The notes beneath the pieces were generated by a model, which did no database searches, was not told the origin of the DNA, and saw only the letters and a list, made by a program, of their open reading frames with translations. Both the position numbers and the translations under genes were made by a program. Positions 47,431 through 55,809 of a DNA stretch of 64,000 nucleotides are shown one piece after another. This DNA comes from Mesorhizobium caraganae (lineage in GTDB: Bacteria > Pseudomonadota > Alphaproteobacteria > Rhizobiales > Rhizobiaceae). Location: the NCBI RefSeq assembly GCF_016836705.1, contig NZ_JAFCGY010000001.1, positions 806,001 to 870,000 of the forward strand. Direction: 5' to 3'. Numbering within the stretch: the first letter of the stretch is position 1; each line of letters opens with the position of its first letter.

Positions 47431-47741
47431 CCGATCTGGATCAGCACTTTACCCGCCTCGACCTTGACCGGATAAGTCGCGAGGTTGACGCAGACCGGCG
47501 CGCCGCGCGCAGCACCCGTCTTGTAATTGAAGCGGCCATTGTGCTTGGGGCATTCGATGATGTCGTCCATCACCAGCCCGTCGGCCAGATGCACCTTCTC
47601 ATGCGTGCACAGGCCATCGGTTGCGAAATAATCATCGTCCGGGCTGCGATAGATGGCGAAGGTACGCCCGCCATGATCGAAGCGCATCACATCCTCTTCG
47701 TCGATGTCGCCCGCGGCGCAGGCTTCGACCCAGTCGCTCAT
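47427..47741 (-). CDS. MocE-like Rieske [2Fe-2S] ferredoxin
   Basis: A 104-residue Rieske ferredoxin. The cluster ligands are visible as GLCTHEKVHL (Cys, His, about 44-53) and ECPKHNGRFNY (Cys, His, about 65-75). It would shuttle electrons from the reductase encoded next to it to the desaturase-like oxygenase encoded upstream. The start is supported by GGAGAG. It overlaps the reductase gene by 4 bases, and 86 bases, mostly a palindromic repeat, separate it from the oxygenase gene. Confidence 0.88.
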   Translation of the reverse strand: MSDWVEACAAGDIDEEDVMRFDHGGRTFAIYRSPDDDYFATDGLCTHEKVHLADGLVMDDIIECPKHNGRFNYKTGAARGAPVCVNLATYPVKVEAGKVLIQIG

Positions 47742-47756
47742 TTTTTCTCTCCAAAA

Positions 47757-47801
47757 GCAATTCCAGGAAAAGTGCGTAGCGGTTTTCCGTCAGGAATTGC
47801 G
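47757..47801. repeat. Short palindromic intergenic element, family C, copy 6
   Basis: gcaattcctg-type ends: gcaattccaggaaaa and ttttccgtcaggaattgc form arms around gtgcgtagcgg. It lies inside the mocDEF-like operon, between the oxygenase and ferredoxin genes. Confidence 0.72.
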
Positions 47802-47827
47802 TCAAAATAAAAGTCCAAACCGGATCG

Positions 47828-48919
47828 TCATTCCGCCGCGGCGGCGACGGCATCGTTGTGGAATTCGTCGCGGTATGGCCGTGCTGTCGGCGGCAATTCG
47901 CGCTTGAGGAAATAATCCTCGTTGCGCAGCTGGCGCAGGAAGGCCGGGATCATCTCGCGATAGCCGGCCAGGATCGACGGCGTCGGCGCCGGCAGATCGT
48001 GCTTGATCAGCGCATGCAGCCTGGGCAGCGCGTGATAGGGCACCATCGGGAACATGTGGTGTTCGACGTGATAATTCATGTTCCAGTAGATGAAACGGCT
48101 GACCGGGTTCATCAGCACCGTGCGGCTGTTCAGGCGGTGGTCGATGACATTGTCGGCGAGGCCGCCATGCTGCAGCAGGCCGGTCATGACGTGATGCCAG
48201 GCGCCATAGAGGCGGGGCAGGCCGATCAGCATCAGCGGCAGCCAGGAATGCAGGTAGAGGGCCAAGCCGATGGTCGCGATGTAGATGGCGAGCCATATGC
48301 GGGCCACACGGATCGCCTTAGGTTGCTCCTGCTCGGGAATGAAGGTTTTTTCGGCGGCGCTGATGACGCCGGCGGCATTGCGCACCATGTCGGTCATCGC
48401 ATGCCAGGCGTCGAGAATGCCGAAGAAGTTGAGCACCACGCGCAAAAGGTCCGGCGGCCGCATGACGGCGATTTCGGGATCGCGGCCGACGATGATGGTG
48501 TCGGTGTGGTGACGCGTGTGGCTCCAGCGCCAGGTCACCGGGTTGCGCATGATCATGAAGCAGGCGAGCTGGTAGACGGCATCGTTCATCCACAGCGTGC
48601 GGAAAGCCGTGCCATGGCCGCATTCGTGCCAGCGGGAGTCGGTCGAGGAGCCGTAGAGCACGCCATAGATGAAGAAGAACGGCACGCACCACCAACTGCC
48701 CCAGAACCAGATGCCGCCGGCCGCACTCAGGATCAGCGCGGCGAGCCAGATCGCGGTGTCGCGGATCGCCGGCCCGTCGGAGCGCTGCATCAGCTCCTTC
48801 ATCTGCTTGCGCGGAATGTCGGTGTGATACCAATCGGCCGCCGAAAGTCCGGTCTCGACGGCGAGTTGAGCGTCGCGGCCAATCAGGCTGTAGTCCCGCC
48901 GGGACGGTGTTGCGGTCAT
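47828..48919 (-). CDS. MocD-like membrane di-iron oxygenase / fatty-acid desaturase family
   Basis: A 363-residue membrane protein with the three histidine boxes of the desaturase/hydroxylase family: HECGHGT (near 114), HTRHHTD (near 150) and NYHVEHHMFP (near 293), and four or more hydrophobic segments. In Rhizobium, MocD with MocE and MocF is needed to use the rhizopine 3-O-methyl-scyllo-inosamine, probably by oxidising the O-methyl group. The ATG at 48919 follows GGGAGG. It starts the leftward operon and faces a LacI gene, with operator-like repeats between. The substrate here is inferred from the inositol genes nearby. Confidence 0.87.
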   Translation of the reverse strand: MTATPSRRDYSLIGRDAQLAVETGLSAADWYHTDIPRKQMKELMQRSDGPAIRDTAIWLAALILSAAGGIWFWGSWWCVPFFFIYGVLYGSSTDSRWHECGHGTAFRTLWMNDAVYQLACFMIMRNPVTWRWSHTRHHTDTIIVGRDPEIAVMRPPDLLRVVLNFFGILDAWHAMTDMVRNAAGVISAAEKTFIPEQEQPKAIRVARIWLAIYIATIGLALYLHSWLPLMLIGLPRLYGAWHHVMTGLLQHGGLADNVIDHRLNSRTVLMNPVSRFIYWNMNYHVEHHMFPMVPYHALPRLHALIKHDLPAPTPSILAGYREMIPAFLRQLRNEDYFLKRELPPTARPYRDEFHNDAVAAAAE

Positions 48920-48995
48920 AATGGCCTCCCATGGCAACGGCGCTCGCTCCAGCGAATGCCAGCCTGGCTTCGAGCGTGAAAATAACGCCGACGCA

Positions 48996-49040
48996 TGATA
49001 GACTCAACATCACAAAGATAGTTTCTATCATTTCCTATCA
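48996..49040. promoter_or_regulatory. GATAG repeat cluster between the mocD-like and lacI-like genes
   Basis: Four copies of one half-site lie in 45 bases: TGATAG (48996), AGATAG (49016), CTATCA (49025) and CTATCA (49035). The central pair forms GATAG-TTT-CTATC, a perfect inverted repeat. The location between divergent genes suggests an operator for the LacI protein; the form lacks the usual central CG of LacI sites. Confidence 0.5.
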
Positions 49041-49081
49041 GAATAATGTAACGTGCTTCGGAGGAATCCAACGAGGCGACC

Positions 49082-50113
49082 ATGGCCAAGCGACCGACCA
49101 TCACCGACCTGGCGCGCATTTCCGGCGTCAGCGTTGCCACGGTGGATCGCGTGCTCAACAGCCGCCTGCCGGTGCGCGAGGAAACGGCGCGCCGCGTCTA
49201 TGAGGCGGCGACCGAGATCGGCTACCACGCTGCCGGCCTGATCAAGCAACGGCTGCGCCATGAGCTGCCGGAGTACAGGCTGGGCTTCCTGCTGCTCCGC
49301 GGCAATTACGTCTTCTACAGCGCGTTCGCGCATGAGCTCGAGCTGGCCGTGTCGCAATCGCCGCGCTTCCGCGGCGTCGCGATGATCGACTTTGCCGATT
49401 CGCTCGCCCCCGACGAGATCGTCGAGCGCGCGCGCAAGCTGGGCTCCAAATGCCGGGCCGTCGCTTTGGTCGGACCCGATCACCCGACAGTGACGGTCGC
49501 CGTCGAGGAGATGAAGGCCAAAGGCCTGCCGGTCTTCTCTCTGCTGTCCGACTTCGCCGCCGGCATTCGCGAGGGCTATGTCGGCCTCGACAACCGCAAG
49601 GTCGGCCGCTCCGCGGCATGGATGATTTCGAAGGCGGCCAAGCGCCCGGGCAAGGTCGCGCTGTTCGTCGGCAGCCACCGCTTCCATGGCCATGAACTGC
49701 GCGAGATCGGCTTTCGCTCCTTCTTCCGCGAACAGGCCCCGGAATTCACCTTGCTGGAAACACTGGTCAATCTCGAAGCCAACGAGATTACCCAGGGCAC
49801 GCTGGTCAATCTTCTCGCCAGCCACCCCGATCTCGTCGGCTGCTATGTCGCCGGCGGCGGCATGGAAGGCGCGGTCGCGGCGCTCAGGCAAGCGAAGCCC
49901 ACCGAAATGCCGGCCGTCATCTGCAACGAGATCACGGCGGTGTCGCGCGCGGCTTTGGCGGACGGCATCTTGACCATGGTGATCTCGACACCGCTGGCGG
50001 CGCTCAGCCGCGAACTGGTCGACCTGATGGCCCACGCCATCGAGACGGGCGCCGCCAACGCGCCGGGCCAGACGTTTTTGCCGTTCGATATTTATTTGCC
50101 GGAGAATATTTAG
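49082..50113 (+). CDS. LacI-family transcriptional regulator
   Basis: A 343-residue repressor-type protein. The N-terminal HTH is PTITDLARISGVSVATVDRV (residues 5-24), followed by the hinge region VYEAATEIGY, and residues 60-340 form a periplasmic-binding-like sensor domain similar to sugar-binding proteins. It is divergent from the mocD-like gene and lies upstream of the inositol ABC transporter operon, so it may respond to an inositol-type ligand and control either or both. The ribosome site GAGG lies 6 bases before the ATG. A repeat element follows. Confidence 0.88.
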   Translation: MAKRPTITDLARISGVSVATVDRVLNSRLPVREETARRVYEAATEIGYHAAGLIKQRLRHELPEYRLGFLLLRGNYVFYSAFAHELELAVSQSPRFRGVAMIDFADSLAPDEIVERARKLGSKCRAVALVGPDHPTVTVAVEEMKAKGLPVFSLLSDFAAGIREGYVGLDNRKVGRSAAWMISKAAKRPGKVALFVGSHRFHGHELREIGFRSFFREQAPEFTLLETLVNLEANEITQGTLVNLLASHPDLVGCYVAGGGMEGAVAALRQAKPTEMPAVICNEITAVSRAALADGILTMVISTPLAALSRELVDLMAHAIETGAANAPGQTFLPFDIYLPENI

Positions 50114-50149
50114 GGGTCTCGACGTTGGCGATTGGCCGGAACAATCACG

Positions 50150-50364
50150 CCTTCGTCATCCACGGGCGGAGCGAGGAGCGTAGCGACGCGGCGCAGACCC
50201 GAGGATCCATGCCGTGACTTCCGTGCGATGCCACGGTGCAGAACTGACTCTGGTGAGCGCGACCTTCATTCTGGGCCGCTATGCCCCTCGCAGCCGTCGC
50301 GGCATGGATCCTAGGGTTTCCGCGACGTCGCTTCGCGACTGCTCCACCCTAGGATGACGAAGTC
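50150..50364. repeat. Long imperfect inverted repeat, family A, copy 2
   Basis: Left end cttcgtcatcc, right end aggatgacgaag, with gaggatccatgcc and ggcatggatcctaggg inside. It is about 215 bases long and matches copy 1 (2105-2331) closely at both ends but less in the middle. It forms the first half of the 598-base gap between the LacI gene and the transporter gene; the second half is AT-richer and holds the promoter and the site below. Confidence 0.8.
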
Positions 50365-50514
50365 AGGGTGGTCTTCCGCAAATCGCGGACGGTGGCGACT
50401 GTCGGCAGCAGAGGTCTCGATCCCCTTTTTTGTCCCAGCTTAGGCGCGGCTTCGATCGTCCATCCTCCTAAAATCCTTAACCCGGTTTGGAATGGCTCTT
50501 GACGTCTCCGAAAA

Positions 50515-50532
50515 ATGGAATAAATATTTCAC
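50515..50532 (+). promoter_or_regulatory. IolR-like site upstream of the inositol transporter operon
   Basis: ATGGAATAAATATTTCAC contains GGAA-N6-TTTC (50517-50530). It matches the site at 62787-62800 upstream of iolC (GGAATTATTATTTC) at 12 of 14 positions. GGAA-N6-TTCC is the motif reported for IolR in Sinorhizobium. Confidence 0.5.
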
Positions 50533-50711
50533 CAACTAGGCATTTTGGTTCTTTCGTTCCGGAACATCTGTTTCAAACAGGGAGCCTGGCGTTCCAATCC
50601 TTGGGAAAACGCCGTCCGGAACAGAGACGACATCAGGGAGAGATTCCTCGGGCGATCGGGGATTCCGGGTAGGTCGGTGCAGCCGGACACCAAATGTGGA
50701 GGAGAAACACA

Positions 50712-51653
50712 ATGAAGAAACTGATTTTGGGCGTCGCCTTTGCGGCGCTGATGAGTTCGTCCGCTTTTGCCGCCAAGATCGGCGTGTCGATGGCCAAGTT
50801 CGACGACAACTTCCTGACCGTGCTGCGCAACGGCATGATCGAGCAGGCCAAGGGCATGAGCGGCGTCGAGCTGCAGGTCGAAGACGCACAGAACGACGTC
50901 GCCAAGCAGCTCGACCAGATCAAGAACTTCGCCGCCTCGGGCGTCGACGCCATCATCGTCAACCCGGTCGACACGTCGGCCACGCAGGCGATGTCCGATG
51001 CCGCCGCCGCCGCCAAGATCCCGCTCGTCTATGTCAACCGCGAGCCGGTCAATGTCGACACGTTGCCCGACAACCAGGCTTTCGTCGCCTCGAACGAGGC
51101 TGATTCCGGCACGCTCGAGACCAAGGAAGTCTGCCGCCTGTTCACGGAAGCCGGCAAGAAGGAAGCCAATGTCTATGTCATCATGGGCGAGCTTTCCAAC
51201 CAGGCCGCCGTGCAGCGCACCAAGGACATCGACGATGTCATCGCCACGCCTGAGTGCAGCTTCATCAAGATCATCGACAAGCAGACCTCGAACTGGAACC
51301 GTGACGAAGCGCAGAACCTGATGACCAACTGGCTGTCAACCGGCAAGCCGTTCGACGGCGTCATCGCCAACAATGACGAAAGCGCCATCGGCGCCATCCA
51401 GGCGATGAAGGCCGCCAACGTCGACATGAAGTCGGTGGTCGTCGGCGGCGTCGACGCCACGCAGGACGCGCTTGCCGCCATGCAGGCGGGCGACCTCGAC
51501 GCAACCGTGTTCCAGGACGCGGCTGGCCAGGGCGCTGGTGCTCTGGACGCAGCCCTGAAGCTCGCCAAGGGCGAGAAGGTCGAGCACAAGGTCTACGTGC
51601 CCTTCCAGCTCGTGACGCCGGCCAACATCGACAAGTTCCTGAAGAAGAACTGA
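50712..51653 (+). CDS. Inositol/sugar ABC transporter substrate-binding protein (MocB/IbpA-like)
   Basis: A 313-residue periplasmic protein with a cleavable signal peptide (MKKLILGVAFAALMSSSAFA, residues 1-20) and a Peripla_BP_4 fold: VELQVEDAQNDVAKQLDQI near 55-73 and VDAIIVNPVDTSATQAM near 82-98. It belongs to the group that binds ribose, inositol and rhizopine. The neighbouring iolG makes inositol or a derivative the best guess. The start is supported by GGAGGAGA. A stable stem-loop between it and the permease gene may keep its mRNA level high. Confidence 0.88.
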   Translation: MKKLILGVAFAALMSSSAFAAKIGVSMAKFDDNFLTVLRNGMIEQAKGMSGVELQVEDAQNDVAKQLDQIKNFAASGVDAIIVNPVDTSATQAMSDAAAAAKIPLVYVNREPVNVDTLPDNQAFVASNEADSGTLETKEVCRLFTEAGKKEANVYVIMGELSNQAAVQRTKDIDDVIATPECSFIKIIDKQTSNWNRDEAQNLMTNWLSTGKPFDGVIANNDESAIGAIQAMKAANVDMKSVVVGGVDATQDALAAMQAGDLDATVFQDAAGQGAGALDAALKLAKGEKVEHKVYVPFQLVTPANIDKFLKKN

Positions 51654-51677
51654 GGCAAGCGCTTCGCTCGACCAACG

Positions 51678-51705
51678 GAGCGGCGCATCAACATCCGCGC
51701 CGCTC
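51678..51705 (+). other. Intra-operon stem-loop after the binding-protein gene
   Basis: gagcggcgc/gcgccgctc is a perfect 9-bp stem with a 10-base loop, 25 bases after the stop, followed by only a weak T-run (ttgtctcc). Such hairpins often stabilise the upstream mRNA of binding-protein genes or cause partial termination. Confidence 0.6.
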
Positions 51706-51765
51706 TTGTCTCCCTCGCCGCCCTGACGGGCGGGAGGGCAGGTGTGGCCTCACGGAGGACAAGAC

Positions 51766-52842
51766 ATGTCACAGACATCGCATGGCGTCGGCGGGGTCAG
51801 CTATGACGCGAAGAAGCGGACATGGCCGGCCGAATTCAACGTCTTCCTGGCGCTCATCATTCTCGTCATCGTCTTCGAACTGATCGGCCGCATCTTTCTC
51901 GGCGACTCCTTCCTGTTCAACACCCGCGACAATGTCGCCGGCATCTTCAACGAGGCCCGCCTGCAGATCATCATCCTGCAAGTGTCGATCGTCGGCATCA
52001 TCGCCATTGGCGTCACGCAAGTGATCATCTGCGGCGGCATCGACCTGTCATCGGGTTCGATTGTCGGCGCCACCGCCATGATCGCCATGAGCTTCGCCCA
52101 GGTGGCGACGGTCAACGGCAACCCCAACCCCAAGGCGATGTTCCTGGCGCAAGGCTGGACCGACCTGCCGGTCATCGTGCCGGTGCTGGTCGCGATCGGC
52201 TGCGGCATGCTCGCCGGCCTGATCAACGGCTCGTTGATCGCCTACACGCGCATCCCGCCTTTCATCGCCACCCTCGGCATGATGATCACCGCGCGCGGCA
52301 TCGCCAAATGGTGGTCCAAAGGCCAGCCGATCTCGTTTCCCACCGACAGTTTTGCCGCCATCAGCACCGGCTCGAGGCCGGTCATCATCTTCCTGGCGCT
52401 GGCGGTGCTGTTCCAGCTGATCCTGACATATACGCGCTACGGCAAGCATTGTTATGCCATCGGATCCAACGAGGATGCCGCGCGCATGTCCGGCATCAAG
52501 ATCCCCAATCACAAGATCCTCGTTTACACGATCGCCGGCATTCTTGCCTCGCTCGCCGCGGTCGTGCTGTGCTCCAAGAACCTGACCGCCCAGTCCGGCA
52601 TGGGTGTGATGTACGAGCTCGACGCCATCGCCATGGCGGTCATCGGCGGCGTCTCGCTGTCGGGCGGTCGCGGTTCGATCATCGGCACGGTGATCGGCGC
52701 GCTGATCTTCGGCGTCATCATTTCCGGCTTCACCTTCCTGCGCCTCGACGCCTATTATCAGGAGATGGTCAAGGGCGTGATTATCGTCGGCGCGGTCGTG
52801 CTCGACCAGTGGCGTCAACGCATGCGGGCATTGAGGGCTTGA
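51766..52842 (+). CDS. ABC transporter permease (inositol/sugar)
   Basis: A 358-residue inner-membrane permease of the ribose/xylose type (BPD_transp_2) with about eight to ten helices. Characteristic segments are IGVTQVIICGGIDLSSGSIV (near 85-104), IPPFIATLGMMITARGIAK (near 163-181) and MAVIGGVSLSGGRGSIIGTV (near 290-309). One permease gene is present, so it should work as a homodimer. The ATG at 51766 follows GGAGG. It begins 113 bases after the binding-protein gene and is followed 2 bases later by the ATPase gene. Confidence 0.92.
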   Translation: MSQTSHGVGGVSYDAKKRTWPAEFNVFLALIILVIVFELIGRIFLGDSFLFNTRDNVAGIFNEARLQIIILQVSIVGIIAIGVTQVIICGGIDLSSGSIVGATAMIAMSFAQVATVNGNPNPKAMFLAQGWTDLPVIVPVLVAIGCGMLAGLINGSLIAYTRIPPFIATLGMMITARGIAKWWSKGQPISFPTDSFAAISTGSRPVIIFLALAVLFQLILTYTRYGKHCYAIGSNEDAARMSGIKIPNHKILVYTIAGILASLAAVVLCSKNLTAQSGMGVMYELDAIAMAVIGGVSLSGGRGSIIGTVIGALIFGVIISGFTFLRLDAYYQEMVKGVIIVGAVVLDQWRQRMRALRA

Positions 52843-52844
52843 CC

Positions 52845-53612
52845 ATGTCAGACATCGTCCTGAAGACCGAAAACCTCACCAAGCGCTATGGCGGCGTGCA
52901 TGCGCTCGAAGGCGCCAATTTCGAGCTGCGCAAGGGCGAACATGTCGCCATCATGGGCGACAATGGCGCCGGCAAATCAACCTTCGTGCGCCAGATCACC
53001 GCTGTCGAGCAACGCACCAGCGGCCAGATCTGGTTCGACGGCAAGGAAGTGAATTTTGCCGGGCCGATCGAGGCCCGCACGGCGGGCATCGAGACGGTCT
53101 TCCAGAACCTGGCGCTGGCCGACGATCTCGACGTGCCGTCGAACCTGTTCCTCGGCCGCGAAAAGGTGCTGTTCAACCTCGGACCGTTCTCGATCCTCGA
53201 CCGCAAATATATGCGCAAGGCGACCGAGGCGGCTTTGGTGCGCACCGCGGTGAAGATCCCCAATCTGTCGAACACCATCCGCCACATGTCGGGCGGCCAG
53301 AGGCAATGCGTGGCGATCGCCCGGACCGCAACCTTCGCCTCCAAGCTGATCATCATGGACGAGCCGACGGCAGCGCTTGGCGTGCAGGAGACGGCGCAGG
53401 TCGAAAACATCATCCGCACGCTGAAGGCCAATGGCGAGCCGCTGATCCTGATCAGCCACAACATGCGCCAGGTGTTTGACCTGTGCGACCGCATCGTCGT
53501 CTTCCGGCGCGGCCGCATCGTCGCCAACCTGCGCAAGGAAAACACCGACGGCCAGGACATCGTCTCCTACATCACCGGCGCCAAGACCGGGGAGGCGGAG
53601 CTCGCGGCCTAA
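52845..53612 (+). CDS. ABC transporter ATP-binding protein (single-domain)
   Basis: A 255-residue ATPase with Walker A IMGDNGAGKSTFVRQI (near 36-51), the signature MSGGQRQCVAIART (near 147-160), Walker B LIIMDEPTAALG and the switch His in LISHNMRQV. Most ribose/inositol systems use a double ATPase of about 500 residues; a single-domain ATPase of this size is typical of the fructose (Frc)/MocB branch in rhizobia. It starts 2 bases after the permease stop. Confidence 0.93.
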   Translation: MSDIVLKTENLTKRYGGVHALEGANFELRKGEHVAIMGDNGAGKSTFVRQITAVEQRTSGQIWFDGKEVNFAGPIEARTAGIETVFQNLALADDLDVPSNLFLGREKVLFNLGPFSILDRKYMRKATEAALVRTAVKIPNLSNTIRHMSGGQRQCVAIARTATFASKLIIMDEPTAALGVQETAQVENIIRTLKANGEPLILISHNMRQVFDLCDRIVVFRRGRIVANLRKENTDGQDIVSYITGAKTGEAELAA

Positions 53613-53724
53613 ACAGGGCGACCGCCCTGTTTCCGGACGTTAAGAAATAGCCTTGCCACCTTCCCCAGACAGAAAGGTGCGCACACAACTCTCTCTCGAA
53701 CCCATCCCCCTAGAGGAAATTTCC

Positions 53725-54720
53725 ATGACTGTTCGTTTCGCTCTCCTTGGTGCCGGCCGCATCGGCAAGGTCCACGCCCGCGCCGTTGGCTCCAACCCCG
53801 ACGCAAAGCTGGTAGCTGTGGCTGACGCCTTCGAGAAGGCGGCGACCGAACTGGCAACTGCCTATGGCGCCGAGGTGCGCACCATCGACGCGATTGAAAA
53901 ATCAAAAGACATCGACGCCGTCGTCATCTGCACGCCGACCGACACCCATGCCGATCTGATCGAGCGCTTCGCCAAGGCCGGCAAGGCGATCTTCTGTGAG
54001 AAGCCGATCGACCTCAACGTCAAGCGCGTGGAAAAATGCCTGGCCGTGGTCGACAAGGCCAAGGCGACGCTGATGGTCGGCTTCAACAGGCGTTTCGACC
54101 CGCATTTCGCCGCCGTGCGCAAGGCGATCGACGACGGCGCCATCGGCGCTGTCGAAATGGTCACCATCACCTCGCGCGATCCCGGCGCTCCGCCGGTCGA
54201 CTACATCAAGCGCTCGGGTGGCATTTTTCGCGACATGACCATCCACGACTTCGACATGGCCCGCTTCCTGCTCGGCGAAGAGGTGGTAGCGGTCAGCGCC
54301 CATGCCTCGGTGCTGGTCGACAAGAAGATCGGCGAGGCCGGCGACTTCGATAGCGTCAGCGTCATCCTCGAGACGGCGTCCGGCAAGCAGGCCGTCATCT
54401 CCAACTCGCGCCGCGCCACCTATGGCTACGACCAGCGCATCGAGGTGCACGGCTCCAAGGGCATGGTCGCCGCCGAAAATCAGCGGCCGGTGTCGATCGA
54501 GGTCGCCAACGAGAAGGGCTATACCCGCCCGCCGCTGCACGACTTCTTCATGACCCGCTATCTCGACGCCTATGCCATCGAGATTGCCGCCTTCATCGCC
54601 GCCGCAACCTCGGGCAAGAAGGCATCGCCGAGCGGCGCCGATGGCCTCGTGGCGCTAAAGCTGGCCGATGCGGCGCTGAAATCGGCGACATCAGGCAAGA
54701 CCGTCCGCCTCGACAAGTAA
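53725..54720 (+). CDS. iolG: Inositol 2-dehydrogenase
   Basis: IolG oxidises myo-inositol to 2-keto-myo-inositol with NAD, the first step of the pathway. The 331-residue Gfo/Idh/MocA protein has the NAD loop FALLGAGRIGKVHARAVG (residues 5-22), VICTPTDTHADLIERF near 71-86, the catalytic Lys in AIFCEKPIDLN (near 95) and RDMTIHDFDMARFLLGEE with the active His near 173-176. The whole protein resembles rhizobial IdhA closely. The ATG at 53725 has AGAGGA upstream. It lies 112 bases after the ATPase gene, so it may share its transcript. Confidence 0.93.
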   Translation: MTVRFALLGAGRIGKVHARAVGSNPDAKLVAVADAFEKAATELATAYGAEVRTIDAIEKSKDIDAVVICTPTDTHADLIERFAKAGKAIFCEKPIDLNVKRVEKCLAVVDKAKATLMVGFNRRFDPHFAAVRKAIDDGAIGAVEMVTITSRDPGAPPVDYIKRSGGIFRDMTIHDFDMARFLLGEEVVAVSAHASVLVDKKIGEAGDFDSVSVILETASGKQAVISNSRRATYGYDQRIEVHGSKGMVAAENQRPVSIEVANEKGYTRPPLHDFFMTRYLDAYAIEIAAFIAAATSGKKASPSGADGLVALKLADAALKSATSGKTVRLDK

Positions 54721-54740
54721 GAACCCACAGGAGCAGAGCG

Positions 54741-55535
54741 ATGAGCACATCAGCCGATCGCAATTCGAAGACGCGCGCCATCGTCACCGGCGGCGCGCAA
54801 GGCATCGGCTTTGCCGTCGCCACAGCACTGGCCGACGAGGGCTGCCGGGCGCTGGCGCTCATCGGCCGTTCGCAGGAGAAGGGCGACAAGGCGGTCGCCC
54901 ACTTCAAGAAGGCCGGCGTCGACGCCATCTTCATCAGCGCCGACGTCTCCAAAGTGGCCGACTGCAAGCGCGCGGTCGCCACCGCGATCTCGCATTTCGG
55001 CACCATCAACGCGCTGGTCAACGCCGCCGCCACCTCCGCACGCGGTTCATTGGTCGAGACCTCCGAAGAGGTCTTCGACCAGATTTTCCAGACCAATGTG
55101 CGTGGCCCGTTCTTCCTGATGCAGGGCGTGGTTGCGCATCTGCTGGACAAGAAAGCGCCCGGCTCGATCGTCAATGTGCTGTCGATGTCGGCGCATTGCG
55201 GACAGTCCTTCCTTGCTCCCTATTCCTCGAGCAAGGGCGCACTGGCGACGCTGACCAAGAACGTCGCCAACGCCTATCGCTTCAACCGCATCCGCTGCAA
55301 CGCCGTGCTGCCCGGCTGGATGGACACCGAAGGCGAGGACATCGTGCAGAAGAAATGGCACGGCGCCTCCGACGACTGGCTGGCCAAGGCCGAGGCCGGC
55401 CAGCCGATGGGCCAGCTGGTGAAGCCGGATCAACTGGCACGGCTGATCAGCTACATGGTGAGCCCGCAATCCGGCGTCATGACCGGGTCATTGGTCGACT
55501 ACGACCAGAATGTTGCGGGGACATCACCGGAGTAA
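54741..55535 (+). CDS. SDR-family oxidoreductase
   Basis: A 264-residue short-chain dehydrogenase. The cofactor loop is VTGGAQGIGFAVATAL (near 16-31), with ALVNAAATSARGS (near 93) in the NNAG position and the catalytic Tyr and Lys in YSSSKGALATLTKN (near 156-169). It starts 20 bases after iolG, so it is very probably in the same operon and may oxidise an inositol derivative or keto intermediate. The substrate is unknown. The ribosome site is GGAG. Confidence 0.88.
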   Translation: MSTSADRNSKTRAIVTGGAQGIGFAVATALADEGCRALALIGRSQEKGDKAVAHFKKAGVDAIFISADVSKVADCKRAVATAISHFGTINALVNAAATSARGSLVETSEEVFDQIFQTNVRGPFFLMQGVVAHLLDKKAPGSIVNVLSMSAHCGQSFLAPYSSSKGALATLTKNVANAYRFNRIRCNAVLPGWMDTEGEDIVQKKWHGASDDWLAKAEAGQPMGQLVKPDQLARLISYMVSPQSGVMTGSLVDYDQNVAGTSPE

Positions 55536-55551
55536 GGCCGGCGCCGCGGCC

Positions 55552-55740
55552 GGCCCCTTTCTCCCCGTCACTATACGGGGAGAAATGCCCGGCAGGGCAA
55601 TGAGGGGCAGCACCGACTTTGACAGTTACAGGGTCGATTGAAGTAGCGCTTTTCGCCCCGTCCTATCCTCCGACGCAAGCGCCGCCCCTCACCTGCCTGC
55701 CGGCATCCTCTCCCCGTATAGTGACGGGGAGAGGGGCGCT
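55552..55740. repeat. Inverted-repeat element, family B, copy 3 (rearranged)
   Basis: Two ctccccgtcactatacggggag-type hairpins (55561-55582 and 55710-55732) flank a 125-base centre with gaggggcagc and gcgccgcccctcacctgcctg sequences. The order of modules differs from copies 1 and 2. It lies right after the SDR stop and just upstream of the aroG promoter. Confidence 0.75.
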
Positions 55741-55774
55741 CTCGCCGGCGATCTCACCAACTCATTTACGGCAC

Positions 55775-55803
55775 GTGACAAACACCTCGGCTTCGATTAT
55801 ATG
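55775..55803 (+). promoter_or_regulatory. Promoter of the aroG leader
   Basis: A -35 box GTGACA (55775-55780), a 17-base spacer and a -10 box TATATG (55798-55803). The expected start of transcription is near 55809-55810, which is the A of an ATG. Confidence 0.6.
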
Positions 55804-55809
55804 AGCCTC

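Noticed and set aside
51822..53612. A 596-codon plus-strand frame spanning the permease and ATPase genes
   Set aside because: Only its C-terminal part, from 52845, is a real protein (the ATPase). The earlier part is the permease gene read in the wrong frame.
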